Assembly (NCBI GenBank): GCA_046349355.1
Contig: JAXMCM010000018.1
Location: 62,001 to 126,000 of the forward strand
DNA from: CALKJU01 sp046349355
GTDB taxonomy: Bacteria; Pseudomonadota; Alphaproteobacteria; Geminicoccales; Geminicoccaceae
Length of the DNA: 64,000 bases
Direction of reading: 5' to 3'
Shown: positions 17,115-26,171 of the stretch, in pieces
How positions within the stretch are numbered: the stretch's first letter is position 1
Layout: each line of letters begins with the position of its first letter
Notes under the pieces: generated by a model
The model's database searches: none
Seen by the model: only the letters and a program-made list of their open reading frames with translations
Told to the model about the DNA's origin: nothing
Made by a program: the position numbers and the translations under genes

Positions 17115-17588
17115 ATGCGCACCCTGATCACCGCCCTCGCGATCACCGCCGGCCTCGCCGGCCCCGCTCTGGCCCACGAGGCCAGGCTCGGCGAGCTGAC
17201 CATCGGCCACCCCTGGTCGCGCCCGGTCAAGGCCGCCAACGGCGCCGCCTATCTGAGCATCAGCAATGCCGGGAGCCAGCCGGACCGGCTCATCGCCGCC
17301 TCGTCCGACGTCGCGACCCGGACCGAGCTGCACACCCACCTGATCGATGCCGACGGGGTCGCCCGCATGCGCCAGGTTCAGGCGGTCGACGTGCCGGCCG
17401 ACGGCACGGTGAGCCTCCAGCCGGGCGGCCTGCACATCATGCTCTTCGGCCTGCGCGAACCGCTGCAGGCCGGCAGCGAGTTCCCGCTGACGCTGACCTT
17501 CGAGCATGCCGGCTCGGTGACGGTGGAGGTGGCGGTCGAGATGAAGCCCAGCCATGGCGGGACGGACGGGGAGCATGCCTCCCACTAG
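17115..17588 (+). CDS. PCuAC copper chaperone
   Basis: The 157-residue periplasmic protein has a signal peptide ending ALA at residue 20. It carries the full PCuAC motif H-x-X10-M-X21-H-x-M: H73, M85, H107 and M109. These chaperones hand Cu(I) to cytochrome oxidase, often together with SCO proteins; an SCO gene overlaps this one by 14 bases. An extra histidine-rich tail (HGGTDGEHASH) may add copper sites. An AGAGGAGG ribosome binding site precedes the ATG. Confidence 0.92.
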   Translation: MRTLITALAITAGLAGPALAHEARLGELTIGHPWSRPVKAANGAAYLSISNAGSQPDRLIAASSDVATRTELHTHLIDADGVARMRQVQAVDVPADGTVSLQPGGLHIMLFGLREPLQAGSEFPLTLTFEHAGSVTVEVAVEMKPSHGGTDGEHASH

Positions 17589-18219
17589 GGATGCGTCCCG
17601 CCACGCCTTCAGGCCGTTGCGGTCGCATCAGAAGGCGCTGGTGGTTACGGCGCTCGCCGCGCTGCTGGCGTCGCTCTGGGTGGCGGTGCCGGCAGCCCTC
17701 GTCCCGCCGTTCGGCGTGCCGGTTCCGGCATCGGTAGGGGGGCCGTTCGAGCTCGTCGACCAGGACGGCCGCGCCGTCTCCGACCGCGACTTCCGCGGCC
17801 GGCCGATGCTGGTCTACTTCGGCTACACCTATTGTCCCGACATCTGCCCGACGACACTGCAGACGCTCAGCGAGGCGCTCGCCGAAGCCGGCGCCGCCGG
17901 CAAGGTCGCCTTCCTGTTCATCACCATCGACCCGGAACGGGACACCCCGGAGCGGCTGCGCGAGTACGCCACCCTGTTCGACCCGCCACCGCTGGCGCTC
18001 ACCGGCTCGCCCGAGGCGGTGGCGACCGCGGCGCGGGCCTACCGCGTCTTCGTCCGCCGGCATCGCGAGCCCGGGCAGGACGACTACGCGATCGACCACT
18101 CGGCCTACGCCTACCTCATGGACAGCCATGGCGAGCTGATCCGCCCGTTCCGCCACGGGGTCGGCACCGCCGAGGTGGCCGCCTCCATCCGCGACGCACT
18201 GCGGCGTTCACCACCATGA
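17575..18219 (+). CDS. SCO1/SenC/PrrC copper chaperone for cytochrome oxidase
   Basis: The 214-residue membrane-anchored thioredoxin-fold protein has its transmembrane segment at about residues 22-45. The copper ligands are all present: C87 and C91 in YCPDICP, and H175 in DHSAY. It helps assemble the CuA or CuB site of cytochrome oxidase. The ATG at 17575 lies inside the end of the PCuAC gene and follows a GGGGAG ribosome binding site, so the genes are coupled. A hydrogenase or nitrite link cannot be excluded. Confidence 0.9.
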   Translation: MPPTRDASRHAFRPLRSHQKALVVTALAALLASLWVAVPAALVPPFGVPVPASVGGPFELVDQDGRAVSDRDFRGRPMLVYFGYTYCPDICPTTLQTLSEALAEAGAAGKVAFLFITIDPERDTPERLREYATLFDPPPLALTGSPEAVATAARAYRVFVRRHREPGQDDYAIDHSAYAYLMDSHGELIRPFRHGVGTAEVAASIRDALRRSPP

Positions 18220-18266
18220 CGCGGCCTCGTGTCGACTCCGCACACAACCAGCCGGGAGGCCCCTGC

Positions 18267-18749
18267 ATGCATCCGCTTCGCAAGATCGCCATGGCCTGCA
18301 TCGTGGCCACGGCACTGGCCGTGCCCGTGTCGTCCCGCGCCGACGACGCGGCGAGCGAGCATCACATCCGCCACCTCATGATGGCGATGTTCGACAAGCC
18401 GGACGCGCCACTGGACGTGGGCCCGGTGGTCATCGTCGACGACCGGGCCATCGCCGGCTGGACGCAGGGCGAGATGGGCGGCCGGGCGCTGCTGCGCGCA
18501 GGCGACGACGGGACCTGGACACTGGTCCTGTGTGCCGGCGACGGGCTGAAGGCGGCGGCGACGCTCGAGCAGGCCGGCATCCCGACGGCCCAGGCGACCG
18601 CGATGGCGACGGCCCTGGCCGAAGCCGAACGTCCGCTGGATCCGGCCCGGCTCGCCCTGTTCTCACGGTTCGAGGGCGTCGTGATGATGGACGAGCAGGG
18701 CCATCATCCCGACGCCCACCACGCCCACGGCCAGGGTCAGGGAACCTGA
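18267..18749 (+). CDS. Small secreted copper-uptake-associated protein, histidine-rich tail
   Basis: The 160-residue protein has a signal peptide (IVATALAVPVSSRA) and a conserved HHIRHLMMAMFDKPDAPL segment. A GWTQGEMGGRALLR and LVLCAGDGLK core follows, and the tail ends GHHPDAHHAHGQGQ. It matches the little-studied family named copper uptake system-associated protein. The tail is a likely metal site. The start at 18267 follows a GGGAGG site and the signal peptide. A second in-frame ATG at 18216 overlaps the SCO stop. A strong terminator follows, ending the copper operon. Confidence 0.75.
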   Translation: MHPLRKIAMACIVATALAVPVSSRADDAASEHHIRHLMMAMFDKPDAPLDVGPVVIVDDRAIAGWTQGEMGGRALLRAGDDGTWTLVLCAGDGLKAAATLEQAGIPTAQATAMATALAEAERPLDPARLALFSRFEGVVMMDEQGHHPDAHHAHGQGQGT

Positions 18750-18753
18750 CGGC

Positions 18754-18790
18754 GGGCGCCGCGCCGGTTGACGGCGACGGCGCGGCGCCC
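18754..18790. terminator. Strong bidirectional terminator after the copper island
   Basis: A perfect 13-bp inverted repeat (GGGCGCCGCGCCG / CGGCGCGGCGCCC, 11-base loop) lies between the last copper gene and the converging aminotransferase gene. Confidence 0.7.
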
Positions 18791-18798
18791 CGGTCCGC

Positions 18799-20049
18799 TC
18801 AGGCGTCGACCTTCATGTCGAACTTCTGCGCATCGACCGGACGGACGTTGCGCGTCTCGACCTCGCCCTCGGCGGCACCGCCGAGGGCGACGCGGGCGGC
18901 CGCCTCGATGTTGGCGATGGTGTCGTCGATCTCGGCGTCGCTGTGCGACGGGCTGGTCGGCACCATGATGGTACGGTTGAGGATATCGAGCGACCGCTGG
19001 CACATGTCCTTGGTGTAGGTCCGCCGGCAGGCGGCATTCTCCGGCAGGTTGTAGGGGTTGAGCGCCGGATGGGGCGCCCCCTCGCCCATCAGCACCTGGT
19101 CCCATTCGGTGTAGGTGTGCCGGCCGGTCTTGCCGGCGATGACGCTCGGGAAGACCTTGACGAAGGCGCTGGCGGCCTCGGCGCTCGGCAGGGTGAACAT
19201 CACCTGGGTCGAGCAGTCGTGGTCCGGGCTGTTCATCGGCGCCGGCCGCAGGCCGAGATTGTCGAGGTGGCGCGTGCCGGCAAGGATCCGCTTCCGCTCC
19301 CGGCGCATCGACGCGACCATGCCGTCAAGGCGATCGAGCTGGGCGTTGAGCATCGCCCCCATGATCTCGGAAGCGCGCACGCCGACACCGGAGAACGGCT
19401 GCAGGCTGTCCTTCCGCCCCTGCCAGTAGAAGTGGCAGGGATCGATGGCGCAGCGGGCCCGCTCCATCACCTTCGGGTCATTGCTGGTGACGCCGCCGCC
19501 CTCGCCGCAGGTGATGTTCTTGTAGTAGTTGAAGCTGAAGGCGCCGACGTGGCCGATCGAGCCGAGCTTGCGGCCCTCGTAGGAGCCGCCGATGCCCTGG
19601 CAGGTGTCCTCGACGACGAGCAGGCCGCGCCGGCTGGCGATGGCCATGATCGCGTCCATGTTGCAGGCGGCACCCCACATGTGGACCGGCACCACGGCCT
19701 TCGTCCGCGGTCCGATGGCGTCCTCGACCGCCTGCGGATCGATGGTGATGCTCTCGTCGACGTCGACGATGACCGGGATGGCGCCGACCGAGATCACCGC
19801 GGTGGCCGTCGCCATGTAGGTGTGGGCGGGGACGAGGACCTCGTCGCCCGGGCCGATACCGAGGCCGATCATCGCCGCGGCAAGGCCGAAGGTGCCGCTG
19901 CCGGCCAGCGCGAAGTCCTTGGTACCCAGATAGGCGGCGTAGCGGCGCTCGAAGCGCTCGCACTCGCTGTCGGCGCCGTAGCGGAACAGGGCGCCGGACC
20001 GCAGCACCCTGGTGACGGCATCGATCTCTTCCTGACCCACGATGTACAC
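18799..20049 (-). CDS. DegT/DnrJ/EryC1/StrS family PLP aminotransferase
   Basis: The 416-residue PLP enzyme is of the sugar-aminotransferase type. The internal aldimine lysine is K177 in FSFNYYKNITCGEGGG, and D148 in VVEDTCQGIGG should pair with the pyridine nitrogen. Family members transaminate nucleotide-linked keto sugars or inosose. Without sugar genes nearby the substrate is unknown. The start is a GTG at 20049 behind a GAGGG site. It is on the same strand as the upstream MocR-type regulator, 76 bases away, and may be controlled by it. Confidence 0.85.
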   Translation of the reverse strand: MYIVGQEEIDAVTRVLRSGALFRYGADSECERFERRYAAYLGTKDFALAGSGTFGLAAAMIGLGIGPGDEVLVPAHTYMATATAVISVGAIPVIVDVDESITIDPQAVEDAIGPRTKAVVPVHMWGAACNMDAIMAIASRRGLLVVEDTCQGIGGSYEGRKLGSIGHVGAFSFNYYKNITCGEGGGVTSNDPKVMERARCAIDPCHFYWQGRKDSLQPFSGVGVRASEIMGAMLNAQLDRLDGMVASMRRERKRILAGTRHLDNLGLRPAPMNSPDHDCSTQVMFTLPSAEAASAFVKVFPSVIAGKTGRHTYTEWDQVLMGEGAPHPALNPYNLPENAACRRTYTKDMCQRSLDILNRTIMVPTSPSHSDAEIDDTIANIEAAARVALGGAAEGEVETRNVRPVDAQKFDMKVDA

Positions 20050-20125
20050 GGCGTGACCCTCGTTTCGTCGCAAAGCTGCCGGCAAGCCTAGGCGGCATGT
20101 GGTTCCAACGAAAGGGCCGCTGACA

Positions 20126-21622
20126 TCACCTCCGATGGAGCCGCTTCCGGTCGCCGGCCTGCTGGTCAAGCTGCTCGAGCACCGAGCGCAACGTCCGCAG
20201 GCCGACCTCGGTCTCGCGCCCGCCGACGCCGGCATAACCCAGCAGGAGGCCCTGCTCCGGTGCCGCGAAGCGATAGTTGGCCGACAGGGCCAGCATGTCG
20301 ATGCCGCGCGCCAGCGCCGCCGCCGCGACCGTGCGGTCGTCGAGCGGCGGGTGCAGCCGGGCGACGACCTGCATGCCGGCGTCGGGCTCGGCAACGCTGA
20401 GCCAGGGCTCGAGCCGGGCGCGGCAGAGCTCGACGAAGCGCCGCGCGCGCTCGGCGTAGAGGCGCCGCATGCGCCGCAGGTGGGTGGCGAAGAAGCCCTG
20501 GTCGATGAAGTCGGCCAGGGCCGCCTGGAGCAGCAGCGGCGCGAAATGGCCGGTGCTGGTGACGGCCCGCCGGAAGCCCGCGGCGAGGCTCGCCGGAACC
20601 ACCATGAAGCCGATCCGCAGCGACGGGAACATCGTCTTGGCGAAGGTGCCGACGTAGATGACCCGGCCGGAGCGGGCGAGGCCCTGCATCGCCGGGATCG
20701 GCCGTCCGCGCAGGCGGTACTCGCTGTCGTAGTCGTCCTCGACGATCCAGGCATCGTGCCGTTCGGCGAAGGCCAGCAGCCGCAGCCGGTCCTCCATGCG
20801 CATGACCGCACCGAGCGGCCACTGGCACGACGGCGTGACGAAGATCAGCCGCGGCGGGGCACGCTCCTCGTCGAGGCTCCACCCGGCGGGCCCGACCGGC
20901 AGGGGCTGCAGCCGCGCGCCGGCGTTGCGGAGGGCGTGCCACGCGCCGGCATAGCCGGGATCCTCGATCCACGCCGTGTCGCCCTCGTCGAGCAGCAGGC
21001 GGGCGCAGAGGTCGAGCGCGGCCTGCGTGCCGGTGACGACGACGACCTGCTCCGGGCTGCACTCGACGCCGCGCGAGACACCGAGATAGTCGGCGATCGC
21101 CGCGCACAGCCGCGGGTGGCCGCCGACGTGATGGTAGCCGAAGAGGTCCTCGGCCGGGCGACGGGCATGACGGCCCAGCAGCCGGGCCCAGGTGGCGAAC
21201 GGGAAGCTGTCGATGTCCGGATAGCCCGGATGGAAGGCCATGCGGCCGGGAATGGTCGCATGGTGCTGCGCCTCCGTGGCGAAGCGGCCGCGCGCCGACA
21301 GCGGCGGCAGGCTCGTCGCCCGGTCGGCCGGCCGGCGCGCCTGGCCCGGCTCCGGCAGCGAGGCCACGGTCGTCCCGGAGCCCGAGCGGGCCTCGAGATA
21401 GCCCTCGGCCACCAGGGAATCATAGGCGGCGATGACGGTGTTGCGGCCGACGCCGAGCTCGCGGGCCAGGGTACGGGTCGCCGGCAGGGGCGCGCCGGCT
21501 CGCAGGTGCCCGCCCAGGATGTGCGAGCGCAGCAGCTCGTAGAGCTGGCGATGCATCGGCACCGCGCCGTCCCGGTCGAGGGGCAGCATGTCGAGCGGCA
21601 GGCTCGAAGGGCGCGTCCGCAC
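20126..21622 (-). CDS. MocR/PdxR family transcriptional regulator
   Basis: The 498-residue protein fuses an N-terminal GntR-type winged helix (about residues 15-85; ATRTLARELGVGRNTVIAAYD is its recognition region) to a fold-type I aminotransferase domain. The PLP lysine lies in YVGTFAKTMFPSLRIGF, and the aspartate in IVEDDYDSEYR supports cofactor binding. MocR proteins sense PLP or amino compounds and usually control a neighbour. The GTG at 21622 gives the normal N-terminus; an ATG at 21589 is possible. The target is unknown. Confidence 0.85.
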   Translation of the reverse strand: MRTRPSSLPLDMLPLDRDGAVPMHRQLYELLRSHILGGHLRAGAPLPATRTLARELGVGRNTVIAAYDSLVAEGYLEARSGSGTTVASLPEPGQARRPADRATSLPPLSARGRFATEAQHHATIPGRMAFHPGYPDIDSFPFATWARLLGRHARRPAEDLFGYHHVGGHPRLCAAIADYLGVSRGVECSPEQVVVVTGTQAALDLCARLLLDEGDTAWIEDPGYAGAWHALRNAGARLQPLPVGPAGWSLDEERAPPRLIFVTPSCQWPLGAVMRMEDRLRLLAFAERHDAWIVEDDYDSEYRLRGRPIPAMQGLARSGRVIYVGTFAKTMFPSLRIGFMVVPASLAAGFRRAVTSTGHFAPLLLQAALADFIDQGFFATHLRRMRRLYAERARRFVELCRARLEPWLSVAEPDAGMQVVARLHPPLDDRTVAAAALARGIDMLALSANYRFAAPEQGLLLGYAGVGGRETEVGLRTLRSVLEQLDQQAGDRKRLHRR

Positions 21623-21739
21623 CGTTGTGGCACCGCGTCAGCCGTAGGCGTGCGGACTAGGGATGCCGCGACGCGGGTCCTGTCAACGGTGGCGGCGTCA
21701 CGATCGGGAAGACCCTTCCGCGGGACCGGAAGGAGGCGC

Positions 21740-21815
<76 letters not shown>

Positions 21816-21949
21816 AGCGCGCGGCGTTGTATGGTGAGGCGGTCCGGCCCTGTCAAGCCTGCGACGGGGATGGCCAAGCCGCGGTCGCACGCTATAGTCC
21901 GCCCCGCCTTCCTGCGGCCGTCGCCGCGCCGTCACCCGTCGAAGCAGGC

Positions 21950-22231
21950 ATGTACGCGCTCTACAACCTGATCAACACGGTGATCTCGATCTACATCTGG
22001 ATCCTGATCGCCTCCGTCGTGCTGAGCTGGCTGGTGGCGTTCGGCGTGATCAACACGCGCAACCCGCTGGTCTACCGGGTCGGCGACATCCTGCATCGGC
22101 TGACCGAGCCGCTGCTGCGGCCGATCCGCAGCCTGCTGCCCAGCATGTCCGGCCTCGACATCTCGCCGATCATCCTGATCATCGCCCTCTACTTCATCCG
22201 CGACCTGGCCTTCGAATACCTGCGGCCTTGA
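21950..22231 (+). CDS. YggT family membrane protein
   Basis: The 93-residue protein has two hydrophobic segments (about residues 5-32 and 66-88) around the conserved NPLVYRVGDILHRLTEPLLRPIRS loop, which defines YggT (CCB3-like) proteins. They have been linked to osmotic response and to cytochrome or cell-division functions, without a settled role. Its stop overlaps the TTG start of the DUF167 gene, the usual yggT-yggU pairing. Confidence 0.9.
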   Translation: MYALYNLINTVISIYIWILIASVVLSWLVAFGVINTRNPLVYRVGDILHRLTEPLLRPIRSLLPSMSGLDISPIILIIALYFIRDLAFEYLRP

Positions 22232-22566
22232 GCGATCCGGCCTACCTGCGGCGACGGCCGGACGGCGTCGAGCTGGCCGTCAAGGTGACGCCGAAGGCCG
22301 GGCGGGCCGCCGTCGAGGAGCCGGTCACGGATGCCGCCGGCCAGGCCTGGCTGGCGGTCAAGGTGTGCGAGCCGCCCGAGGACGGAAAGGCCACCGAAGC
22401 CGTGCGCCGGCTGCTGGCCCAGCGCTGCGGCTTGCCCGCCGGTGCGGTCAGCCTGCTCGCCGGTGCCACCGCGCGCTGGAAGCGCCTGCTGCTGGCGGGC
22501 GACGCGGACGAGATCGCCGGCCGCCTCGCCGGGGCGGCCGGGCCAAGCAGGGGCAGGAAGCCATGA
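22228..22566 (+). CDS. DUF167/YggU family protein
   Basis: The 112-residue cytoplasmic protein of the YggU family is of unknown function. Conserved features are ELAVKVTPKAGR, WLAVKVCEPPEDGKATEAVRRLLA and VSLLAGATARWKRLLL. A TTG start overlaps the yggT stop as TTGA, and its stop overlaps the folD start as ATGA, so yggT, yggU and folD form one coupled operon. Confidence 0.88.
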   Translation: MSDPAYLRRRPDGVELAVKVTPKAGRAAVEEPVTDAAGQAWLAVKVCEPPEDGKATEAVRRLLAQRCGLPAGAVSLLAGATARWKRLLLAGDADEIAGRLAGAAGPSRGRKP

Positions 22567-23453
22567 CCGAGATCATCGACGGCAAGGCCCATGCGGCAGC
22601 CCTGCGGCAGCGGCTTGCCGACGAAACCGCGGCGTTCGCCGCCGTCGCCGGGCGCGTGCCGAAACTCGTCGTCATCCTCGTCGGCGAGCATCCGGCGAGC
22701 CTTGCCTATGTCGGCAACAAGGCGCGCATGGCGGCCGGGATCGGCATCGACGCGCCGGTCCACCGGCTCGAGGCCGGCATCGCCGAGGCGGAGCTGCTGG
22801 GCGAAATCGCGCGACTCAACGCCGACCCCGCGGTCGACGGCATCCTGGTGCAGCTGCCGCTGCCGGACGGGATCGACGCGCAGCGCGTGTTGGAGGCGAT
22901 CGATCCCGACAAGGACGTCGACGGCTTCCATCCGCTCAATGTCGGCCGGCTGGCGACCTCCGGTGGCCGTCCCGGCGACGACCTGCTGGTGCCCTGCACG
23001 CCGCTCGGCTGCCTGATCATGCTCGAGGCCACGCTCGGCCGCGCCGGGCTGGCGGGACGGCGGGCCGTGGTGCTCGGCCGCTCCAACATCGTCGGCAAGC
23101 CGATGGCCTCGCTGCTGCTCGGCGCCGACTGCACGGTCACCGTGGTGCACTCGCGCACCGCCGACCTGCCCGGCGAATGCCGCCGTGCCGAGATCCTCGT
23201 CGCCGCCGTCGGCCGGCCGGGGCTGGTGCGCGGCGACTGGGTGGCGCCGGGTGCGGTGGTGATCGACGTCGGCATCAACCGCGTCGAGCGTCCCGGCGGC
23301 GGCAGCATGCTGGTCGGCGACGTCGCCTTCGACGAGGTGGCGCCGCATGCCCGGGCGATCACGCCGGTCCCGGGCGGGGTCGGGCCGATGACGGTGGCCT
23401 GCCTGATGCGCAACACCCTGGCGGCCGCCCGGCGGCGCCGGGCCAGGGCCTGA
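22563..23453 (+). CDS. folD: Bifunctional methylenetetrahydrofolate dehydrogenase/cyclohydrolase
   Basis: The 296-residue FolD interconverts 5,10-methylene- and 10-formyl-tetrahydrofolate with NADP. Signature segments are the YVGNKARMA active site (lysine near residue 53), ILVQLPLPDGID, KDVDGFHPLNVG, PCTPLGCL, the nucleotide-binding VVLGRSNIVGKPMASLLL and the C-terminal TPVPGGVGPMT. The length is normal. It is the last gene of its operon and converges with ctrA across a hairpin that covers both stops. Confidence 0.96.
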   Translation: MTEIIDGKAHAAALRQRLADETAAFAAVAGRVPKLVVILVGEHPASLAYVGNKARMAAGIGIDAPVHRLEAGIAEAELLGEIARLNADPAVDGILVQLPLPDGIDAQRVLEAIDPDKDVDGFHPLNVGRLATSGGRPGDDLLVPCTPLGCLIMLEATLGRAGLAGRRAVVLGRSNIVGKPMASLLLGADCTVTVVHSRTADLPGECRRAEILVAAVGRPGLVRGDWVAPGAVVIDVGINRVERPGGGSMLVGDVAFDEVAPHARAITPVPGGVGPMTVACLMRNTLAAARRRRARA

Positions 23454-23462
23454 GCGCGGCGC

Positions 23463-23468
<6 letters not shown>
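23448..23468. terminator. Hairpin shared by the folD and ctrA stop codons
   Basis: A perfect 9-bp inverted repeat (GCCTGAGCG / CGCTCAGGC) with a 3-base loop contains both convergent stop codons. It probably acts as a compact bidirectional terminator. Confidence 0.55.
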
Positions 23469-24170
<702 letters not shown>

Positions 24171-24214
24171 GGTCCGCTCCGCCTGGCCGTCGCAGCCGCT
24201 GCCGGTCATGCAAC

Positions 24215-24235
24215 CTTAAGCAGCGCTTGCTTAAG
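24215..24235. promoter_or_regulatory. Perfect palindrome with TTAA cores upstream of ctrA
   Basis: CTTAAGCA and TGCTTAAG form 8-bp arms with a 5-base spacer. The right TTAA is shared with the CtrA box. It could be a second CtrA-binding geometry or the site of another dimeric regulator. Confidence 0.5.
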
Positions 24236-24245
24236 CTGACATTAA
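24231..24245. promoter_or_regulatory. Perfect CtrA box between ctrA and fliI
   Basis: TTAAGCTGACATTAA is an exact TTAA-N7-TTAA site in a GC-rich spacer where such a match is unlikely by chance. It is 61 bases upstream of ctrA and 89 bases upstream of fliI, so it could serve autoregulation of ctrA and activation of fliI-fliJ. Confidence 0.7.
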
Positions 24246-24326
24246 CGAGGGTTGTGTCCCTTTGCCGGCGCGGGCCGCGGAGCCCGTCCACCGACGACAC
24301 GGATACAACCACAAGTCGCAGGGTTG

Positions 24327-24343
24327 TGCAATCATGAATTGCA
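24327..24343. repeat. Inverted repeat centred on the fliI start codon
   Basis: TGCAAT-CATGA-ATTGCA has 6-bp arms and a 5-base spacer that holds the ATG. In mRNA it could mask the start codon. A 9-base direct repeat AGGGTTGTG (24248-24256 and 24320-24328) flanks it. Confidence 0.45.
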
Positions 24344-25755
24344 TAGAGGCTGATCCTACAACTGAGGCGTGTTCCCTGTCCGTCGATGATGCCGGCGACA
24401 TCGCCGGCCTGCTCGACGAACTCGCCGCTTCCCCGACGGTGCGGCTCGGCGGCCGGGTCCGCCGCTGCGGCCAGCTGCTGGTCGCATGCCGGGGCCTGCA
24501 CCGGCTCGTCGGACAGGGCGACAGCTGCCTGATCGAGCGCCGGGCGGGACAGGATCCGTCGCGCGAGGACCGCTTCGCGCCGGAGCAGGCGCTCGCCGCC
24601 GAAGTTGTCGGCATCGACGGCGAGGACGTGCTGCTCGTCCCCTACGGCGACACCGCCGGCATCGGCTCCGGCGCGCGGGTTGCCATCGAGCCGCGCCACC
24701 AGGTCGTGGCGCCCGATGCGCGCTGGGCCGGGCGCGTCGTCGATGCCTTCGCTCGGCCCCTCGACGGCGGGCCGCCCCTGCCGGCGGGCCGCCGTCCCTA
24801 TCCCCTGCGCGGCCGGCCCGTGCCCGCCGAGCGGCGGGCACTGGTCGGCGAGCGGCTGTCGCTGGGTGTGCGCGCGCTCGACCTGTTCGCGCCGTGCTGC
24901 CGTGGCCAGCGCCTCGGCATCTTCGCCGGCTCGGGCGTCGGCAAGTCGACGCTGCTGTCGATGGTGGCGCGCGACAGCAGCGCCGACGTCATGGTGATCG
25001 GCCTGATCGGCGAGCGCGGGCGGGAGCTCAACGAGTTCCTGCACCGGACGCTGAGCCCGCAGGCGCGGGCCCGCTCCATCATCGTCGTGGCGACGTCCGA
25101 CCAGCCGGCGATGTTCCGGCGGCGCGCCGCCTACCTGACCCTGAGCATCGCCGAGGCGCTGCGCGACGACGGCGTGCAGGTGCTCTGTCTCCTCGACAGT
25201 GTCACCCGCTTCGCGATGGCCCTGCGCGAGATCCACCTCGCCGCCGGCGAGGTGCCGACCAGCCGCGGCTATCCGCCCAGCGTGTTCGCCGAGTTGCCGG
25301 CCCTGCTCGAACGGGCCGGACCCGGCACCGGGAGCGCCGCCATCACCGCCCTGTTCACCGTGCTCGTCGAGGGCGACGACGGCAACGAGCCGGTGGCCGA
25401 CACCGTCCGCGGCATCCTCGACGGGCATGTCGTGCTGGACCGCGCCATCGCCGAGGGCGGGCGCTTTCCGGCGGTCGACGTGCTGCGCAGCGTCTCGCGC
25501 ACCGCTCCCGGCTGTTATGCGCCCGCGGAGCGCGAGACGATCCGGCGCGCCCGCCAGCTGCTGCGGACCCATGCCGACATGGCCGAGCTGATCCGTCTCG
25601 GCGCCTACCGGCAGGGTGCCGACCCGCAGGTCGACGAGGCGATCGCGGCCCTGCCGGCGATCGAGGCCATCCTTCGCCAGGAGCCGGAGGAGCGGGGCGA
25701 TCCGGCCGAGGCCTTCGCCCGGCTCGCCGCCATCGTCGGGACCGCCGGGGAGTGA
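24334..25755 (+). CDS. fliI: Flagellar export ATPase FliI
   Basis: The 473-residue protein is an F1-beta-like ATPase that powers flagellar type III export. It has the Walker A FAGSGVGKST, the Walker B region VLCLLDSVTRFAMALREI and the FliI signature VLVEGDDGNEPVADTVRGILDGHVVLDR. It is slightly long because of an extended N-terminus. The ATG at 24334 lies within an inverted repeat; a TTG at 24262 is less likely. It is divergent from ctrA, and its stop overlaps the FliJ-like start. Confidence 0.93.
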   Translation: MNCIEADPTTEACSLSVDDAGDIAGLLDELAASPTVRLGGRVRRCGQLLVACRGLHRLVGQGDSCLIERRAGQDPSREDRFAPEQALAAEVVGIDGEDVLLVPYGDTAGIGSGARVAIEPRHQVVAPDARWAGRVVDAFARPLDGGPPLPAGRRPYPLRGRPVPAERRALVGERLSLGVRALDLFAPCCRGQRLGIFAGSGVGKSTLLSMVARDSSADVMVIGLIGERGRELNEFLHRTLSPQARARSIIVVATSDQPAMFRRRAAYLTLSIAEALRDDGVQVLCLLDSVTRFAMALREIHLAAGEVPTSRGYPPSVFAELPALLERAGPGTGSAAITALFTVLVEGDDGNEPVADTVRGILDGHVVLDRAIAEGGRFPAVDVLRSVSRTAPGCYAPAERETIRRARQLLRTHADMAELIRLGAYRQGADPQVDEAIAALPAIEAILRQEPEERGDPAEAFARLAAIVGTAGE

Positions 25756-26171
25756 AACCGAGGACCCTGGCCCTGCTCGAGCGGCTCGAGCGGCGCACGC
25801 TCGAGCGGCTGGTCCGCGAGCTGGCCGAGAGCCGGACGCGGCAGGCCGCGGCGACAGCGAGCCTGACGGCTCACCTCGGCGCCCGAGCGAGCGAGGTGGC
25901 CAAGGCACCGGCGACCGCCGAGGGTGCGGGCGTCATCGCCCGGTACTGGCTCGGCTCGCGCGCGGCCGAACGCCCGCTGCGGGACGAGGCGGACCGGCTC
26001 GACGCGGAGGCCGCGGCGCTCCTCGCGCGCGTCACGGAATCGCGGACCGAGGCGCGGCGCTACGAGCGGCTGCGCGAGGGGCTGGAAGCGGCGGAACGGG
26101 TCAGGGCCGGCCGGATCGAGCAGGGCCGGCTCGACGAGGCGGCGCTGCTGCGCGCCGCCCGGCGACGCTAG
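25752..26171 (+). CDS. fliJ: FliJ-like coiled-coil protein
   Basis: The 139-residue protein is almost entirely charged coiled coil, rich in arginine, glutamate and alanine (LERLERRTLERLVRELAESR and similar). A GTG start overlaps the fliI stop as GTGA. Size, coiled-coil character and position after fliI match FliJ, which links FliI to the export gate. Sequence conservation is weak, so the call leans on synteny. It shares a CTAG with the stop of the converging ferredoxin gene. Confidence 0.7.
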   Translation: MKPRTLALLERLERRTLERLVRELAESRTRQAAATASLTAHLGARASEVAKAPATAEGAGVIARYWLGSRAAERPLRDEADRLDAEAAALLARVTESRTEARRYERLREGLEAAERVRAGRIEQGRLDEAALLRAARRR

